Assembly (NCBI RefSeq): GCF_004402495.1
Contig: NZ_SOFH01000018.1
Span: 1 to 64,000 of the forward strand
Origin: Cryobacterium sp. HLT2-28
GTDB taxonomy: Bacteria; Actinomycetota; Actinomycetes; Actinomycetales; Microbacteriaceae
Direction of reading: 5' to 3'
DNA: 64,000 nt
In this document: piece after piece, positions 35,068 through 43,844 of the stretch
How the letters are laid out: each line of letters opens with the position of its first letter
Position numbering within the stretch: the first letter of the stretch is position 1
Notes under the pieces: model-generated
The model's database searches: none
The model's input: the letters and a program-made list of their open reading frames with translations, nothing else
Told to the model about the DNA's origin: nothing
Made by a program: the position numbers and the translations under genes

Positions 35068-36560
35068 CTATCAAGCCCACCACCACCCAGACGGGAACGC
35101 CCGTCGCCAGCGACGAGCACTCCCTGACCGTTGGAACCGACGGAGTCACAGCCCTGCACGACCGCTACCTGGTCGAGAAGCTCGCCCAGTTCAACCGCGA
35201 GCGCATCCCGGAGCGCATCGTCCACGCCAAGGGCGGCGGGGCGCACGGCACGTTCGAGGTCACCGGTGACGTCTCCGCATACACCCGCGCCGCGGTCTTC
35301 CAGCCCGGCACCACCACCGACACGCTGCAGCGCTTCTCCAGCGTCGCCGGCGAGCAGGGCAGCCCCGATACCTGGCGCGACGTGCGCGGCTTCTCGGTGA
35401 AGTTCTACACGGCCGAGGGCAACTACGACATCGTCGGCAACAACACCCCCGTCTTCTTCATCCGCGACGGCATCAAGTTCCCCGACTTCATCCACTCCCA
35501 GAAGCGCCTGCCGGGTTCCGGTCTCCGCGACGCCACGATGCAGTGGGACTTCTGGACCCTCTCTCCCGAGTCCGCGCACCAGGTGACCTACCTGATGGGC
35601 GACCGCGGCCTGCCGCGTTCCTGGCGCGAGATGCCCGGCTTCGGCTCGCACACCTACCAGTGGATCAACGCCGAGGGCGAGCGCTTCTGGGTGAAGTACC
35701 ACTTCACCTCCAACCAGGGCAACATCGAGATGGAGGGCTCGGAGGCCGAACTCATCGCCGGCGCCGACGCCGACTACTACCGCCGCGACCTGCACGACGC
35801 CATCGAGGCCGGCGACTTCCCGTCCTGGGACGTCTCGGTGCAGATCATGCCCTACGAAGACGGCAAGACCTACCGCTTCAACCCGTTCGACATCACCAAG
35901 GTGTGGCCGCACGCCGACTACCCGCTGGTCAAGATCGGCACGCACACCCTCAACCGCAACCCGCAGAACTTCTTCGCCGAGATCGAGCAGGCCGCGTTCT
36001 CGCCGGCCAACTTCGTGCCCGGCATCGCGGCGAGCCCCGACAAGATGCTGATGGCGCGCATCTTCTCCTACCCCGACGCGCAGCGCTACCGCGTCGGTAC
36101 CAACTTCGCCGAGCTGCCGGTGAACGCGCCGAAGGCGCCGGTGAATAGCTACTCGCAGGATGGCGCGGCGCGCCACCACTACAACGCCCCGGAGGCGCCG
36201 AACTACGCCCCGAACTCGCTCGGCGGCCCCGTCGCCGACCCGCTCCTCGCGGCGGAAGGCGGCTGGGAGAACGACGGCGAACTGCTCCGTGCCGCCGCGC
36301 GGCTGCGCAGTGAGGACAGCGACTTCGGCCAGGCCGGCACGCTCTACCGCGACGTCTACGACGATGCGGCCAAGGCTCGGTTCCTGGACACCATCACCGG
36401 CGCCATCAGCGGCGTCGAGCGCCCCGAGGTCACCGAGCGGGCCATCGGCTACTGGACCAGCGTGGACGCCGACCTCGGTGCGAAGCTCCGGGCGAACCTC
36501 GCGGCCTGGGCCGAGGCAGACCTGCTGGCCGAGGCATCAGCGGGCTACGCCGCCGAGTAG
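35064..36560 (+). CDS. katA: Monofunctional heme catalase
   Basis: 498 aa, small-subunit catalase. Converts hydrogen peroxide to water and oxygen. Seen: the distal-site [19 protein letters not shown] with essential His, [27 protein letters not shown] with essential Asn, and the proximal heme-ligand region [17 protein letters not shown] (Tyr). Start ATG 35064 has AAAGGAG 6 nt upstream and overlaps the fur stop. Co-regulated with fur from the Fur-box promoter, so it is expected to be induced by peroxide. Confidence 0.96.
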   Translation: MTIKPTTTQTGTPVASDEHSLTVGTDGVTALHDRYLVEKLAQFNRERIPERIVHAKGGGAHGTFEVTGDVSAYTRAAVFQPGTTTDTLQRFSSVAGEQGSPDTWRDVRGFSVKFYTAEGNYDIVGNNTPVFFIRDGIKFPDFIHSQKRLPGSGLRDATMQWDFWTLSPESAHQVTYLMGDRGLPRSWREMPGFGSHTYQWINAEGERFWVKYHFTSNQGNIEMEGSEAELIAGADADYYRRDLHDAIEAGDFPSWDVSVQIMPYEDGKTYRFNPFDITKVWPHADYPLVKIGTHTLNRNPQNFFAEIEQAAFSPANFVPGIAASPDKMLMARIFSYPDAQRYRVGTNFAELPVNAPKAPVNSYSQDGAARHHYNAPEAPNYAPNSLGGPVADPLLAAEGGWENDGELLRAAARLRSEDSDFGQAGTLYRDVYDDAAKARFLDTITGAISGVERPEVTERAIGYWTSVDADLGAKLRANLAAWAEADLLAEASAGYAAE

Positions 36561-36585
36561 TCCAAAGCCGCCGGGTAGCACTGAC

Positions 36586-36623
36586 GGGAACGCCCGGCCT
36601 CCTCGCGGAGGCCGGGCGTTCCC
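36586..36623. terminator. Strong hairpin terminator after catalase
   Basis: Perfect 16-bp stem GGGAACGCCCGGCCTC / GAGGCCGGGCGTTCCC with a 6-nt loop, between the convergent catalase and DUF302 genes. Confidence 0.85.
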
Positions 36624-36661
36624 GGTTCTGCCGAAGGGCCTCGACGACCGCGGCCCCAGCG

Positions 36662-37075
36662 TCACACGGGCGGGAGCAGGGTGGTGAGCGCAGCCCGCAG
36701 GCGGGCGTCGGCCTCGGCCGCGACGTCCTTGATCTCCGGCGCGTGGCTCAGCTCCACCATGATGGCCGGGTTGATCGCCTGCACCGTGGTCTGGGCGGCG
36801 CCGGGCGCGCGCCGCACCACCACGTTGCAGGGCAGCAGCGCCCCGATGCTCGGGTCGGCGGCGATCGCCCGGCTGGCGAGCTGCGGGTTGCAGGCGCCGA
36901 GGATGAGATAGTCACCCACCGCATCCGCCTGTTCCGCACCGAGTTTCGCGGTGAAGGTGGCGTGCACGTCGATCTCGGACAGCACCCCGAACCCCTGGTC
37001 GGCCAGGGCGGCCCTGATCAGGCGAACGGCCTCGTCGAATGAAGCATCCACGGTGATGGTGTGTGCGTAGCTCAT
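36662..37075 (-). CDS. DUF302-domain protein
   Basis: 137 aa single-domain DUF302 protein. The family signature is visible: VDASFDEAVRLIRAALADQGFGVLSEIDVHATF, DYLILGACNPQLASRAIAADPSIGALLPCNVVVR. The conserved Cys residues in GACNP and LPCNV are present. The biochemical role is unsettled; members often sit next to redox or metal-stress genes, as here near catalase. Start ATG 37075 with GGAGAAGG upstream. Confidence 0.9.
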   Translation of the reverse strand: MSYAHTITVDASFDEAVRLIRAALADQGFGVLSEIDVHATFTAKLGAEQADAVGDYLILGACNPQLASRAIAADPSIGALLPCNVVVRRAPGAAQTTVQAINPAIMVELSHAPEIKDVAAEADARLRAALTTLLPPV

Positions 37076-37098
37076 TGTCCTTCTCCTCTGCTGGTTGG

Positions 37099-37941
37099 TT
37101 ACTCCGGTACCGGCGCGGCCGATTCGTGGGTCATGGCCTCGCTGCGAGCCCAGAGGGCGGCGGCCAGGGCCGGGTCGTACGCCTGCGGGTTCGCCTTCTG
37201 CACCACGCGCTTCTCGTAGTACTCACCCGAGATCCAGTCGGTGCCCGGCGTCGCCGTGGCCAGCCAGGTCAGCGTGTCGGCGCCCTGCTCCGGCGGCATC
37301 AGGAAGCGCTTCAGCGGGGTGCGGTAGATCAGGCGCATGACGCTCGTCGAGTCGGCGGCGAAACCTGTCGCGACCACGCCGGGGTGGAACGCGGCGGCGG
37401 AGATGCCCTGGTCGTGGTAGCGGTGGTGCAGCTCCCGGGTGAAGAGGATGTTGGCCAGCTTGGCGTTCCCGTAGGCCCGGTTCGGCGAGTAGGAACGCTC
37501 CGCGTCGAGGTCGTCGAGGTCGAACTTGCCGAAGACGCTGTTCGCGGCGCTGGAGGTGTTGACCACGGTGGCCGAACTCTCGCTGAGCCGGTCGATCAGG
37601 AGCGTCGTCAACAGGAACGGAGCGAGGTGATTGACCTGGAAGGTCTTCTCATGGCCGTCCACGGTGAGCTCGCGGGTGCCCATGATGCCGCCGGCGTTGT
37701 TGGCCAGGACATCGATCCGCGGGTAGCGCTCCCGCAGTTCGGCTGCGAGGGTGCGCACCTCGTCCAGCCGGGCGAAGTCGGCCACGAAGTAGTCCACGTC
37801 GAGGTCATCGGCGATCGACGCCGTCTTGGCGGGGGAGCGCCCCACGATCACGACGTGCTCGCCGTCCGCGCTGAGTTTGCGGGCGGCGGCGGCCCCGATG
37901 CCGTCGCTGGCGCCGGTGATGATGATCGTTCGCTTACTCAT
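37099..37941 (-). CDS. SDR-family oxidoreductase, retinol-dehydrogenase-like
   Basis: 280 aa. SDR fold: TIIITGASDGIGAAAARKLS, NNAGGIMG, catalytic Ser in VVNTSSAAN and YGNAKLAN. The NHLAPFLLTTLL segment and the later FHPGVVATGF match the retinol dehydrogenase/WWOX-like subgroup. Start ATG 37941 has GGGGGAAC upstream and overlaps the stop of the preceding gene (ATGA). Substrate unknown. Confidence 0.88.
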   Translation of the reverse strand: MSKRTIIITGASDGIGAAAARKLSADGEHVVIVGRSPAKTASIADDLDVDYFVADFARLDEVRTLAAELRERYPRIDVLANNAGGIMGTRELTVDGHEKTFQVNHLAPFLLTTLLIDRLSESSATVVNTSSAANSVFGKFDLDDLDAERSYSPNRAYGNAKLANILFTRELHHRYHDQGISAAAFHPGVVATGFAADSTSVMRLIYRTPLKRFLMPPEQGADTLTWLATATPGTDWISGEYYEKRVVQKANPQAYDPALAAALWARSEAMTHESAAPVPE

Positions 37942-38312
37942 CTGTGTTCCCCCTGGGCGAGGTAGCCGCCCCTGTCGAGTCCGGCTTCGATTTCGAACCG
38001 GTTCCGGAGCGGATTGCGGCCGGCCACCAGGTAGAGCAGCGGGAAGACCATCCCGTACCGCTGCCACTGGCGTTTGTGCACGGCCTCGTGTTCCAGGATC
38101 CGGTCGGTGACGTTCTGGTCGGTCAGGTAGCAGCCGCCCACGCAGGAACCGCCGCGACCGAAGGCCCAGGCGGGCATCCCGCGGAAGACCACGAGGCCGC
38201 CGCGGCGTTCGACCCGGCCGGTGCTCCAGACGGAGCCCCAGACCAGGCCGACCAGGGTGGCGTACAGGTAGCCGGCCCGGCTGACGGGGGAATCGAAGAG
38301 GATGCTGCGCAC
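37938..38312 (-). CDS. Small membrane-associated protein with HEXXH motif
   Basis: 124 aa from GTG 38312, or 139 aa from GTG 38357; the start is uncertain. Seen: an N-terminal hydrophobic segment SRAGYLYATLVGLVWGSVW, a Gly/Cys stretch GRGGSCVGGCYL, and HEAVHKRQWQRYG, a zinc-metallopeptidase-like HEXXH, followed by another hydrophobic stretch FPLLYLVAGRNPLRNRFEIEA. The Glu in FEIEA could be a third ligand, as in gluzincins. I recall similar proteins in Microbacteriaceae without assigned function. Translation is coupled to the downstream SDR. Confidence 0.65.
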   Translation of the reverse strand: MRSILFDSPVSRAGYLYATLVGLVWGSVWSTGRVERRGGLVVFRGMPAWAFGRGGSCVGGCYLTDQNVTDRILEHEAVHKRQWQRYGMVFPLLYLVAGRNPLRNRFEIEAGLDRGGYLAQGEHR

Positions 38313-38390
38313 CTCCCCAGCGTAGGCGCTATCGGCGACCGAGGCCCGCGGGATCACCCGCGGCCCGGCCCGACCCAGCTGATCAGACGG

Positions 38391-39395
38391 TCATCTCGAG
38401 TGGCCGGAATCGTTCGGTTCCTCCGCCGTGAGCGAACCGGCGTGGGCGCGTGCGGTTGGGTCTCGGCGCACCTTGACCAGGCTGGCAACGGTCGTCACGG
38501 TCAGGACGACGCCGATGACGATGAGGCTGAGGTTGGTGCTGACCTCCGGTACTCGGTCGTCGAGGCCATGCCCCCAGTGCAGCACGAGCTTGACGCCGAT
38601 GAAGGCCAGGATGATTGCCAGACCGGTGGAGAGGTAGACGAGGCGGTCCAGGAGCCCCTTGACGAGGAAGTAGAGTGCGCGGAGCCCGAGAAGGGCGAAG
38701 GCGTTCGCGGTGAAGACGATGTACGGTTCGTCGGTGATCCCGAAGATCGCCGGGATCGAGTCAAGCGCAAACAGGAGGTCCGTGCTGCCGATGGCCAGCA
38801 GCACGATGAAGAGCGGCGTCACCGCTCGGCGGCCGTCCAGGCGTGAGAACAAGCGGCCGCCGTCGTACTCGTCGGTGACCGTCAGGCCGCGACGGGCCAC
38901 GCGCACCAGTACGTTGTCCTGCACATCCGGGTCCACATCGCGGTGCCGGTAGAGCTGGACGGCCGTGAAGATCAGCACCAGACCGAAGATCAGGAACATG
39001 AAGGAGAAGAGCGAGAGCAATGCGGCACCGAGCGCGATGAAGATCGCTCGCATGACCAGGGCCAGCGCGATGCCGAAGATGAGTACCTTCTGCTGGTACT
39101 TAGCGGGCACGGCGAAGGTCGTCATGATGATTACGAAGACGAAAAGGTTGTCGATGGAGAGGCTTTTCTCCACGATGTAACCGGCGAAGTATTCCGCACC
39201 GAATTCCCACCCCACCTGCGCGGCCAAGACCAGGCCGAAGCCGATGGCCACGGCAATGTAGAGAATCGACGAGATCACTGCTTCGCGGAACTTGACCTCG
39301 TGCGGCCGGGCAGCAGCGAGACCCAGGTCCAGGGCGAGCAGCCCCAGGATGACGGCGATGGTGAGCGCCCAGCGGAGCGTGGTCACTTCGAGCAT
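38391..39395 (-). CDS. TerC-family membrane protein
   Basis: 334 aa with about nine transmembrane segments. Characteristic TerC/Alx motifs: EKSLSIDNLFVFVIIMTTFAVP and IGSTDLLFALDSIPAIFGIT, whose acidic residues are the presumed metal site. Members export manganese or load exported metalloenzymes; the tellurite-resistance name is historical. Start ATG 39395 has GGGAAGG upstream; longer forms are unlikely. Slightly less GC-rich than its neighbours. The leader holds two overlapping hairpins. Confidence 0.92.
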   Translation of the reverse strand: MLEVTTLRWALTIAVILGLLALDLGLAAARPHEVKFREAVISSILYIAVAIGFGLVLAAQVGWEFGAEYFAGYIVEKSLSIDNLFVFVIIMTTFAVPAKYQQKVLIFGIALALVMRAIFIALGAALLSLFSFMFLIFGLVLIFTAVQLYRHRDVDPDVQDNVLVRVARRGLTVTDEYDGGRLFSRLDGRRAVTPLFIVLLAIGSTDLLFALDSIPAIFGITDEPYIVFTANAFALLGLRALYFLVKGLLDRLVYLSTGLAIILAFIGVKLVLHWGHGLDDRVPEVSTNLSLIVIGVVLTVTTVASLVKVRRDPTARAHAGSLTAEEPNDSGHSR

Positions 39396-39453
39396 GGGTG
39401 GCCTTCCCGTTGATTGAGACGAGTCCGGCGTCCACCGGGAATCGTTCACCCAG

Positions 39454-39459
39454 AATATA
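39454..39459 (-). promoter_or_regulatory. Possible -10 box (TATATT) for terC
   Basis: TATATT on the minus strand, 59 nt upstream of the terC ATG, is the most AT-rich hexamer in the spacer. No good -35 box accompanies it. Confidence 0.3.
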
Positions 39460-39519
39460 GGGATGGGACGGCAACCACGCGCTCTCGGGTCCACCGTCCG
39501 GATCTGTGCCGATACGCTC

Positions 39520-39587
39520 CCTGCGCCTCGTGGCGCAGGTTTGAGAAGCGGGCGGGCGGTACACCGTGCGCCGGCTTCGCAAACCTG
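39520..39587 (-). other. Two mutually exclusive hairpins upstream of terC
   Basis: CCTGCGCC-TCGT-GGCGCAGG (39520-39539) and CAGGTTTGAGAAGC with GCTTCGCAAACCTG (39536-39549 and 39574-39587, 13 of 14 pairs) share the bases 39536-39539, so only one can form at a time. They lie in the 270-bp spacer before terC. Confidence 0.55.
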
Positions 39588-39665
39588 AGCCGCGAGCTGG
39601 TTCCGCCTTCGGCAGACCGGACGGCCGCGGGCCGAAGAGCTCGGACTACGGGTCGGCGGTCCGGG

Positions 39666-41120
39666 TCACGGCCGGCCGTACTCCTCGAGCAGGCGCAGCC
39701 AGACCTCGCTCATCGTCGGGTAACTCGGAACGGCATGCCAGAGCCTGCCGATCGGAACCTCGCCGACCACGGCGATGGTGGCCGCGTGCAGGAGCTCAGC
39801 GACGTCCTGGCCGACGAAGGTGACCCCGAGCAGCACCTCCCGGTCGAGGTCGACGATCGCCCTGGCCGTTCCGGTGTAGCCGTCGGCGTGCACGCTCGAC
39901 CCGGCGACCCAGCCCAGGTTGTAGTCGAGCACCCGGATGCGGTGTCCGGCCTTCTCCGCGGCCGCCTGGGTCAGCCCGACCGACGCGACCTCGGGGTCGC
40001 CGAAGGTCACCTGGGGGACCGCGGCGTGGTCGGCCGTGGCGACGTGGGTTCCCCAGGGTGCGTCATCGACCGGCCGGCCGGCGGCCCGCGCCGCGATCAC
40101 ATCGCCGGCCGCCCTGGCCTGGTACTTCCCCTGGTGGGTGAGCAGGGCGCGGTGGTTGACGTCCCCGGTCGCGTACAGCCACTGCCCGGCCAGCTCCGGC
40201 GCGGCTCCCCGCACGAGCATGGTGTCGTCGACCGTGAGCCAGTCGCCCGGGGTGAGGCCGACCGTCTCAAGGCCGAGGTCACCGGTGTGCGGCACCCGGC
40301 CGGTGGCGACCAGCACCTCGGCGGCGGTGACGGTGGTTCCGTCGTCGAGGGTGAGCGCGACCCGGCCGTCCTCGGTGCGCACCGCGCTGGTCGTGGACAC
40401 CCCGGTGAGCACGGTGACGCCGCTCTCCCGGAGCGAGGTCGTGACGAGGTCCCCGGCGAACGGTTCCATCCCGCCGAGCAGGCGGCGGCGCACGACCAGG
40501 GTGACGTGGGCGCCGAGGGCGGCGTACGCGGTGGCCATCTCGACCGCGACGACGCCCCCGCCGATGACGGCGAGGCCCGCCGGGATGCTCCGGGCGCTGG
40601 TGGCCTCCCGGCTGGTCCACGGTGCGACGTGGGCCAGGCCGGGGATGTCGGGCAGCAGCGCGGCGGAACCGGTGCTCACGACCACGGCGTGCGCCGCCGT
40701 CAGCACGGTCGTGCTGCCGTCCGGGTGGGTCACGGTCACCTCGCGCACCCCGGTCAGCCGGGCGTGGCCGCGCACCAGGTCGATTCCGGCCTTCGCCAGC
40801 CACCTCACCTGGCCCTCGTCCGACCAGTTGCTCGTGAAGGAGTCCCGGCGGCGCAGCACGGCCGCGACATCCAGCTCGCCGGTGACGGCCTCGGCCGCGC
40901 CGCCGACGCGCCGGGCGGCGGTCACGGCGGCCCCGCTGCGCAGCAGCGCCTTCGACGGCATGCACGCCCAGTAGGAGCATTCGCCGCCGACCAGTTCGCT
41001 CTCGACGATCACCGTGCGCAGGCCGCCCTGCACCGTGCGGTCGGCGACGTTCTCGCCCACCGCCCCGGCGCCGATCACGATCACGTCGTAGTCCGTGCTG
41101 CTGTCGGTCGGTTCTGCCAT
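39666..41120 (-). CDS. Flavoprotein disulfide-reductase family protein (lipoamide dehydrogenase/mercuric reductase-like)
   Basis: 484 aa. FAD-binding VIVIGAGAVGENVADR, redox-active pair Cys48/Cys53 in GGECSYWACMPSK, NAD-binding VIGGGVVAVEMATAYAALG, ATGDVN for FAD, and the dimer interface region. The C-terminal active-site His of dihydrolipoyl dehydrogenase and glutathione reductase (HPT.SE) is replaced: the segment reads PSYPTMSEVW with Tyr467 at that place. So it belongs to the GGECSYWACMPSK subgroup with unknown disulfide substrate. Start ATG 41120 with AGGAGA upstream. It is downstream of the crotonase gene on the same strand. Confidence 0.88.
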   Translation of the reverse strand: MAEPTDSSTDYDVIVIGAGAVGENVADRTVQGGLRTVIVESELVGGECSYWACMPSKALLRSGAAVTAARRVGGAAEAVTGELDVAAVLRRRDSFTSNWSDEGQVRWLAKAGIDLVRGHARLTGVREVTVTHPDGSTTVLTAAHAVVVSTGSAALLPDIPGLAHVAPWTSREATSARSIPAGLAVIGGGVVAVEMATAYAALGAHVTLVVRRRLLGGMEPFAGDLVTTSLRESGVTVLTGVSTTSAVRTEDGRVALTLDDGTTVTAAEVLVATGRVPHTGDLGLETVGLTPGDWLTVDDTMLVRGAAPELAGQWLYATGDVNHRALLTHQGKYQARAAGDVIAARAAGRPVDDAPWGTHVATADHAAVPQVTFGDPEVASVGLTQAAAEKAGHRIRVLDYNLGWVAGSSVHADGYTGTARAIVDLDREVLLGVTFVGQDVAELLHAATIAVVGEVPIGRLWHAVPSYPTMSEVWLRLLEEYGRP

Positions 41121-41159
41121 GGCTGTTCTCCTGACTGCGGGGCGGGGTGGTGGTGGTGG

Positions 41160-41966
41160 TCAGCGACCGACGAAGGCCGCCGGCGTGCGGGTGAGGAACG
41201 ACTCCATGCCGATCCGGGAATCCTCGGTCACGGCGAGGCGGGCCAGGGCCGGCTGCAGTTGCGCCTCGGCAGCGCCGTCGCCGTCCCGCACCGCGGTGCG
41301 GGCGTTCGCGAGAGTCGCCTGCACCGCGAGCGGCGCCTGGCCGGCGACGCGCTCGGCCAGTTCGAGGGCGCGCTCGAATTGGGTGCCGTCCGGCACGACC
41401 TCCTGCACCAGACCGATCCGGTGGGCCTCGGCCGCATCGAACATGTCGCCGGTGAGGATCCAGCGCATCGCGTTCCCCCAACCCGCGGTCCGCGGGAACC
41501 GGATGGTGGCGCCGCCGAAGGGGAGGATGCCCCGGGCCACCTCGATCTGCCCGAACCGGCTGGACTCGGCCGCGATCGAGATGTCGCTGGCCAGCATGAG
41601 TTCGATGCCGAGGGTGAGGCAGGTGCCCTGCACGGCCATCACGACGGGCTTGGACAGCGTCCGGCCATCGACCTGCCAGGGATGGATTCCGCCCTCCGGC
41701 ACCATATCGAGGCCGTCCGGGCCGAGACGCGGCCCGATATCGGCCAGATCGAGTCCGGCGGTGAAGTGGTCCCCGACCGCATAGACCAGGCCGACCCGCA
41801 GCTCAGGATCGCGTTCGAGCTCCCCGTAGGCGAGGGCGAGCTGCTGCAGCAGGGCGAGGTCGGCGGCGTTGCGCTTCTCCGGCCGGTTGAACCCGATCAG
41901 GAACACGTGTCCCCGCCGCTCGGTGATGATCCTCGGCTGGTCGGAAACGGGGTTCTGCAGACTCAC
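41160..41966 (-). CDS. Crotonase/enoyl-CoA hydratase-like protein
   Basis: 268 aa, crotonase fold. Seen: FLIGFNRPEKRNA, oxyanion-hole strand VYAVGDHFTAGLDL and GTCLTLGIELMLASDISIAAESSRFGQIEVARGILPFGG. One Glu is at the usual place (GIEL), but the second catalytic Glu is not evident, so it may not be a classical hydratase. Start is GTG 41966 with a strong AAAGGAGG upstream. Followed at 39 bp by the flavoprotein, possibly as an operon. Confidence 0.87.
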   Translation of the reverse strand: MSLQNPVSDQPRIITERRGHVFLIGFNRPEKRNAADLALLQQLALAYGELERDPELRVGLVYAVGDHFTAGLDLADIGPRLGPDGLDMVPEGGIHPWQVDGRTLSKPVVMAVQGTCLTLGIELMLASDISIAAESSRFGQIEVARGILPFGGATIRFPRTAGWGNAMRWILTGDMFDAAEAHRIGLVQEVVPDGTQFERALELAERVAGQAPLAVQATLANARTAVRDGDGAAEAQLQPALARLAVTEDSRIGMESFLTRTPAAFVGR

Positions 41967-42080
41967 GGATGCCTCCTTTGGCGTCGTGACGCTCGGCGCG
42001 TCGGTCCCATGCTACGGGGCGGATGCGGCGGGACGGATGCCGCGGGTCGCGCTGTGCGGGTGCGCCGGCGGACTCCCCGG

Positions 42081-42914
42081 TCAGCGGGTGAGAGCTCCGA
42101 TGATCCGGAGGATGCTCGGCAGGTCGTCGGCGGCCGCCTCGGGTGAGGCAGGCGCGAAGCCGGCGATGGTCGCCCCGGCGAGGGTGAACTCGCCACGCAG
42201 CGCGGTGATCGCGCGGTTGAGCGCGTCGAGGCTCAGGCCGAACGGCATCAGGTCGGCCAGCCCGGCCAGGGTGGCCGGATCGAGCACATCGAGGTCGATG
42301 TGCAGGTAGAACGAACTCGCCCCGGTGGCGCGCACCGCGGCGACAAGGACATCGGGGGAGGTGAGGTCGTCGATGGACAGCGTCGCCACCGAGCGTTCCT
42401 GGATGAGCTCGGCCTCGGCCGGGTCGATGTCACGCGCCCCGCCGAGGATGACCCGCTCCAGCGGCACCCGGTCGTCGCCGGTCAGCGCCAGGCCGTCGGT
42501 GCCCTCGCCGATGATGGCGCGCAGCACCATGCCGTTGAACGCGCCGGACGGAGACGTCTCCGCCGTGTGCAGGTCAGGGTGCGCGTCGAGCCAGACCAGG
42601 GCGAGTTCGCCCGGATGCTGCCGGGCGGCGTGTTCGACGGAGGCGAGGGACACCCCGCAGTCACCGCCGATCGTCAGCACCGGCGTCGTCGTGGTGCGCA
42701 GCAATGACGCCAGGCGCTCGCGCACCATGACCAGGGTGGAGAACCGGTCGATCCCGGTGTCGAGGGCATCGCCTGCCTCGACCGGGACGGGGACCTCCCG
42801 CGTCGCGGACGAGGGAAGATCCCCTCGGATGGCCTCCGCCCCGTCACTCAGGCGCATCGCGCGAGGAGAAACCGAACCCTGCCACTGCGGTACAACAACG
42901 AAGGTGGGAGCCAT
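42081..42914 (-). CDS. Arginase/agmatinase-superfamily protein
   Basis: 277 aa ureohydrolase fold. Two metal-binding motifs are intact: WLDAHPDLHT (Asp110, His112, Asp114) and YLHIDLDVLDP. The first motif, GGDHS in true arginases, reads GGDCGVSL, so one manganese ligand is Cys86 instead of His. This variant may use one or two metals differently and act on another guanidino compound. CATACT (42921-42926 on the minus strand) lies 6 nt before ATG 42914, a leaderless arrangement; a longer frame exists but is less likely. Confidence 0.85.
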   Translation of the reverse strand: MAPTFVVVPQWQGSVSPRAMRLSDGAEAIRGDLPSSATREVPVPVEAGDALDTGIDRFSTLVMVRERLASLLRTTTTPVLTIGGDCGVSLASVEHAARQHPGELALVWLDAHPDLHTAETSPSGAFNGMVLRAIIGEGTDGLALTGDDRVPLERVILGGARDIDPAEAELIQERSVATLSIDDLTSPDVLVAAVRATGASSFYLHIDLDVLDPATLAGLADLMPFGLSLDALNRAITALRGEFTLAGATIAGFAPASPEAAADDLPSILRIIGALTR

Positions 42915-43003
42915 ACCCTCAGTATGCTCCCCTCCGCTTGCGGCGCGCGAGCGGGTGGACCGCGTGTGCGGCACCCGATCGCCTGGCCGGCTTCCCGCGC
43001 CGG

Positions 43004-43735
43004 CTACTTCTCGATCTCGCTCGCGCCCCCGGCCTTGAGCGCGGCCAGCCGGGCGTCGACCTCGGTGAGCTCGCCGAGGTCCTCGAGGCTCTCGAACTGG
43101 GCGTCGAGGCTGGATGCGGCCAGCTCGCTGGCGCCGCGAACCCGGGCCTCCTCGCGGCGGATCTTGTCCTCGAACCGGGAGACCTCGCTGGTCGGGTCCA
43201 TGATGTCGATGCTCTTGACGGCATCCATCACCTTGGTCTGGGCCTCGGCGGTCTTCGACCGGGCGATCAGTTCATTTCGCTTGGAGGCAAGCTGGTTCAG
43301 CTTCTCCTTCATGGCATTGAGCCCGTTCTTGAGCTGGGCGACGACGGCCGACTGGGACGCGATCTGGGGCTCGGCGATCTTCGCCTCCTTCTCGGACTGC
43401 AGCTGGCGGCCGAGGGCCACCTTTGCCAGGTTGTCGAACCGGTCGGCGTCGGCGGCGGCGCCCGCGGCACGCAGCTCGTCCGCCTTGCGGCTAGCGGCCA
43501 GCGCCTTGCCGCCCCATTCGGTGGCCGCTTCCACGTCTTCTCGGTGGTCGTCCTCGAGCAGGCGCAGGTTGCCGATGGTTTCGGCGATGGCGCTCTCGGC
43601 GTCGGCGATGCTGTTGGTGTAGTCGCGCACCATCTGGTCGAGCATGAGCTTCGGATCCTCGGCGGAATCCAGGAGCGCATTGATGTTTGCCTTCGCGAGC
43701 TGGGCGATGCGGCCGAAGATGGACTGTTTTGTCAT
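43004..43735 (-). CDS. pspA: PspA/IM30 (ESCRT-III-like) membrane-stress protein
   Basis: 243 aa. Almost entirely long amphipathic helices: N-terminal MTKQSIFGRIAQLAKANINALLDSAEDP membrane-binding helix, DPKLMLDQMVRDYTNSI, and the coiled-coil hairpin to about residue 215. Typical PspA/LiaH/Vipp1 proteins polymerise on damaged membranes. Start ATG 43735 has AAAGGA about 8 nt upstream. Downstream of the TPM-domain protein gene on the same strand, about 110 bp away, suggesting a shared envelope-stress role. Confidence 0.93.
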   Translation of the reverse strand: MTKQSIFGRIAQLAKANINALLDSAEDPKLMLDQMVRDYTNSIADAESAIAETIGNLRLLEDDHREDVEAATEWGGKALAASRKADELRAAGAAADADRFDNLAKVALGRQLQSEKEAKIAEPQIASQSAVVAQLKNGLNAMKEKLNQLASKRNELIARSKTAEAQTKVMDAVKSIDIMDPTSEVSRFEDKIRREEARVRGASELAASSLDAQFESLEDLGELTEVDARLAALKAGGASEIEK

Positions 43736-43844
43736 TGCAATGTCCTTTCGAGGAACAGACGGGGGTGAGACCATTCTGTCGGTGTGTGCTGGGCGAATGT
43801 GCCGGTTATGAGTGAAAACGTCGATGACGGATGCCGCGCTGAAC

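Noticed and set aside
39396-39665. A yybP-ykoY manganese riboswitch before terC
   Set aside because: Hairpins are present, but the two conserved loop sequences could not be identified. Reported only as competing hairpins.
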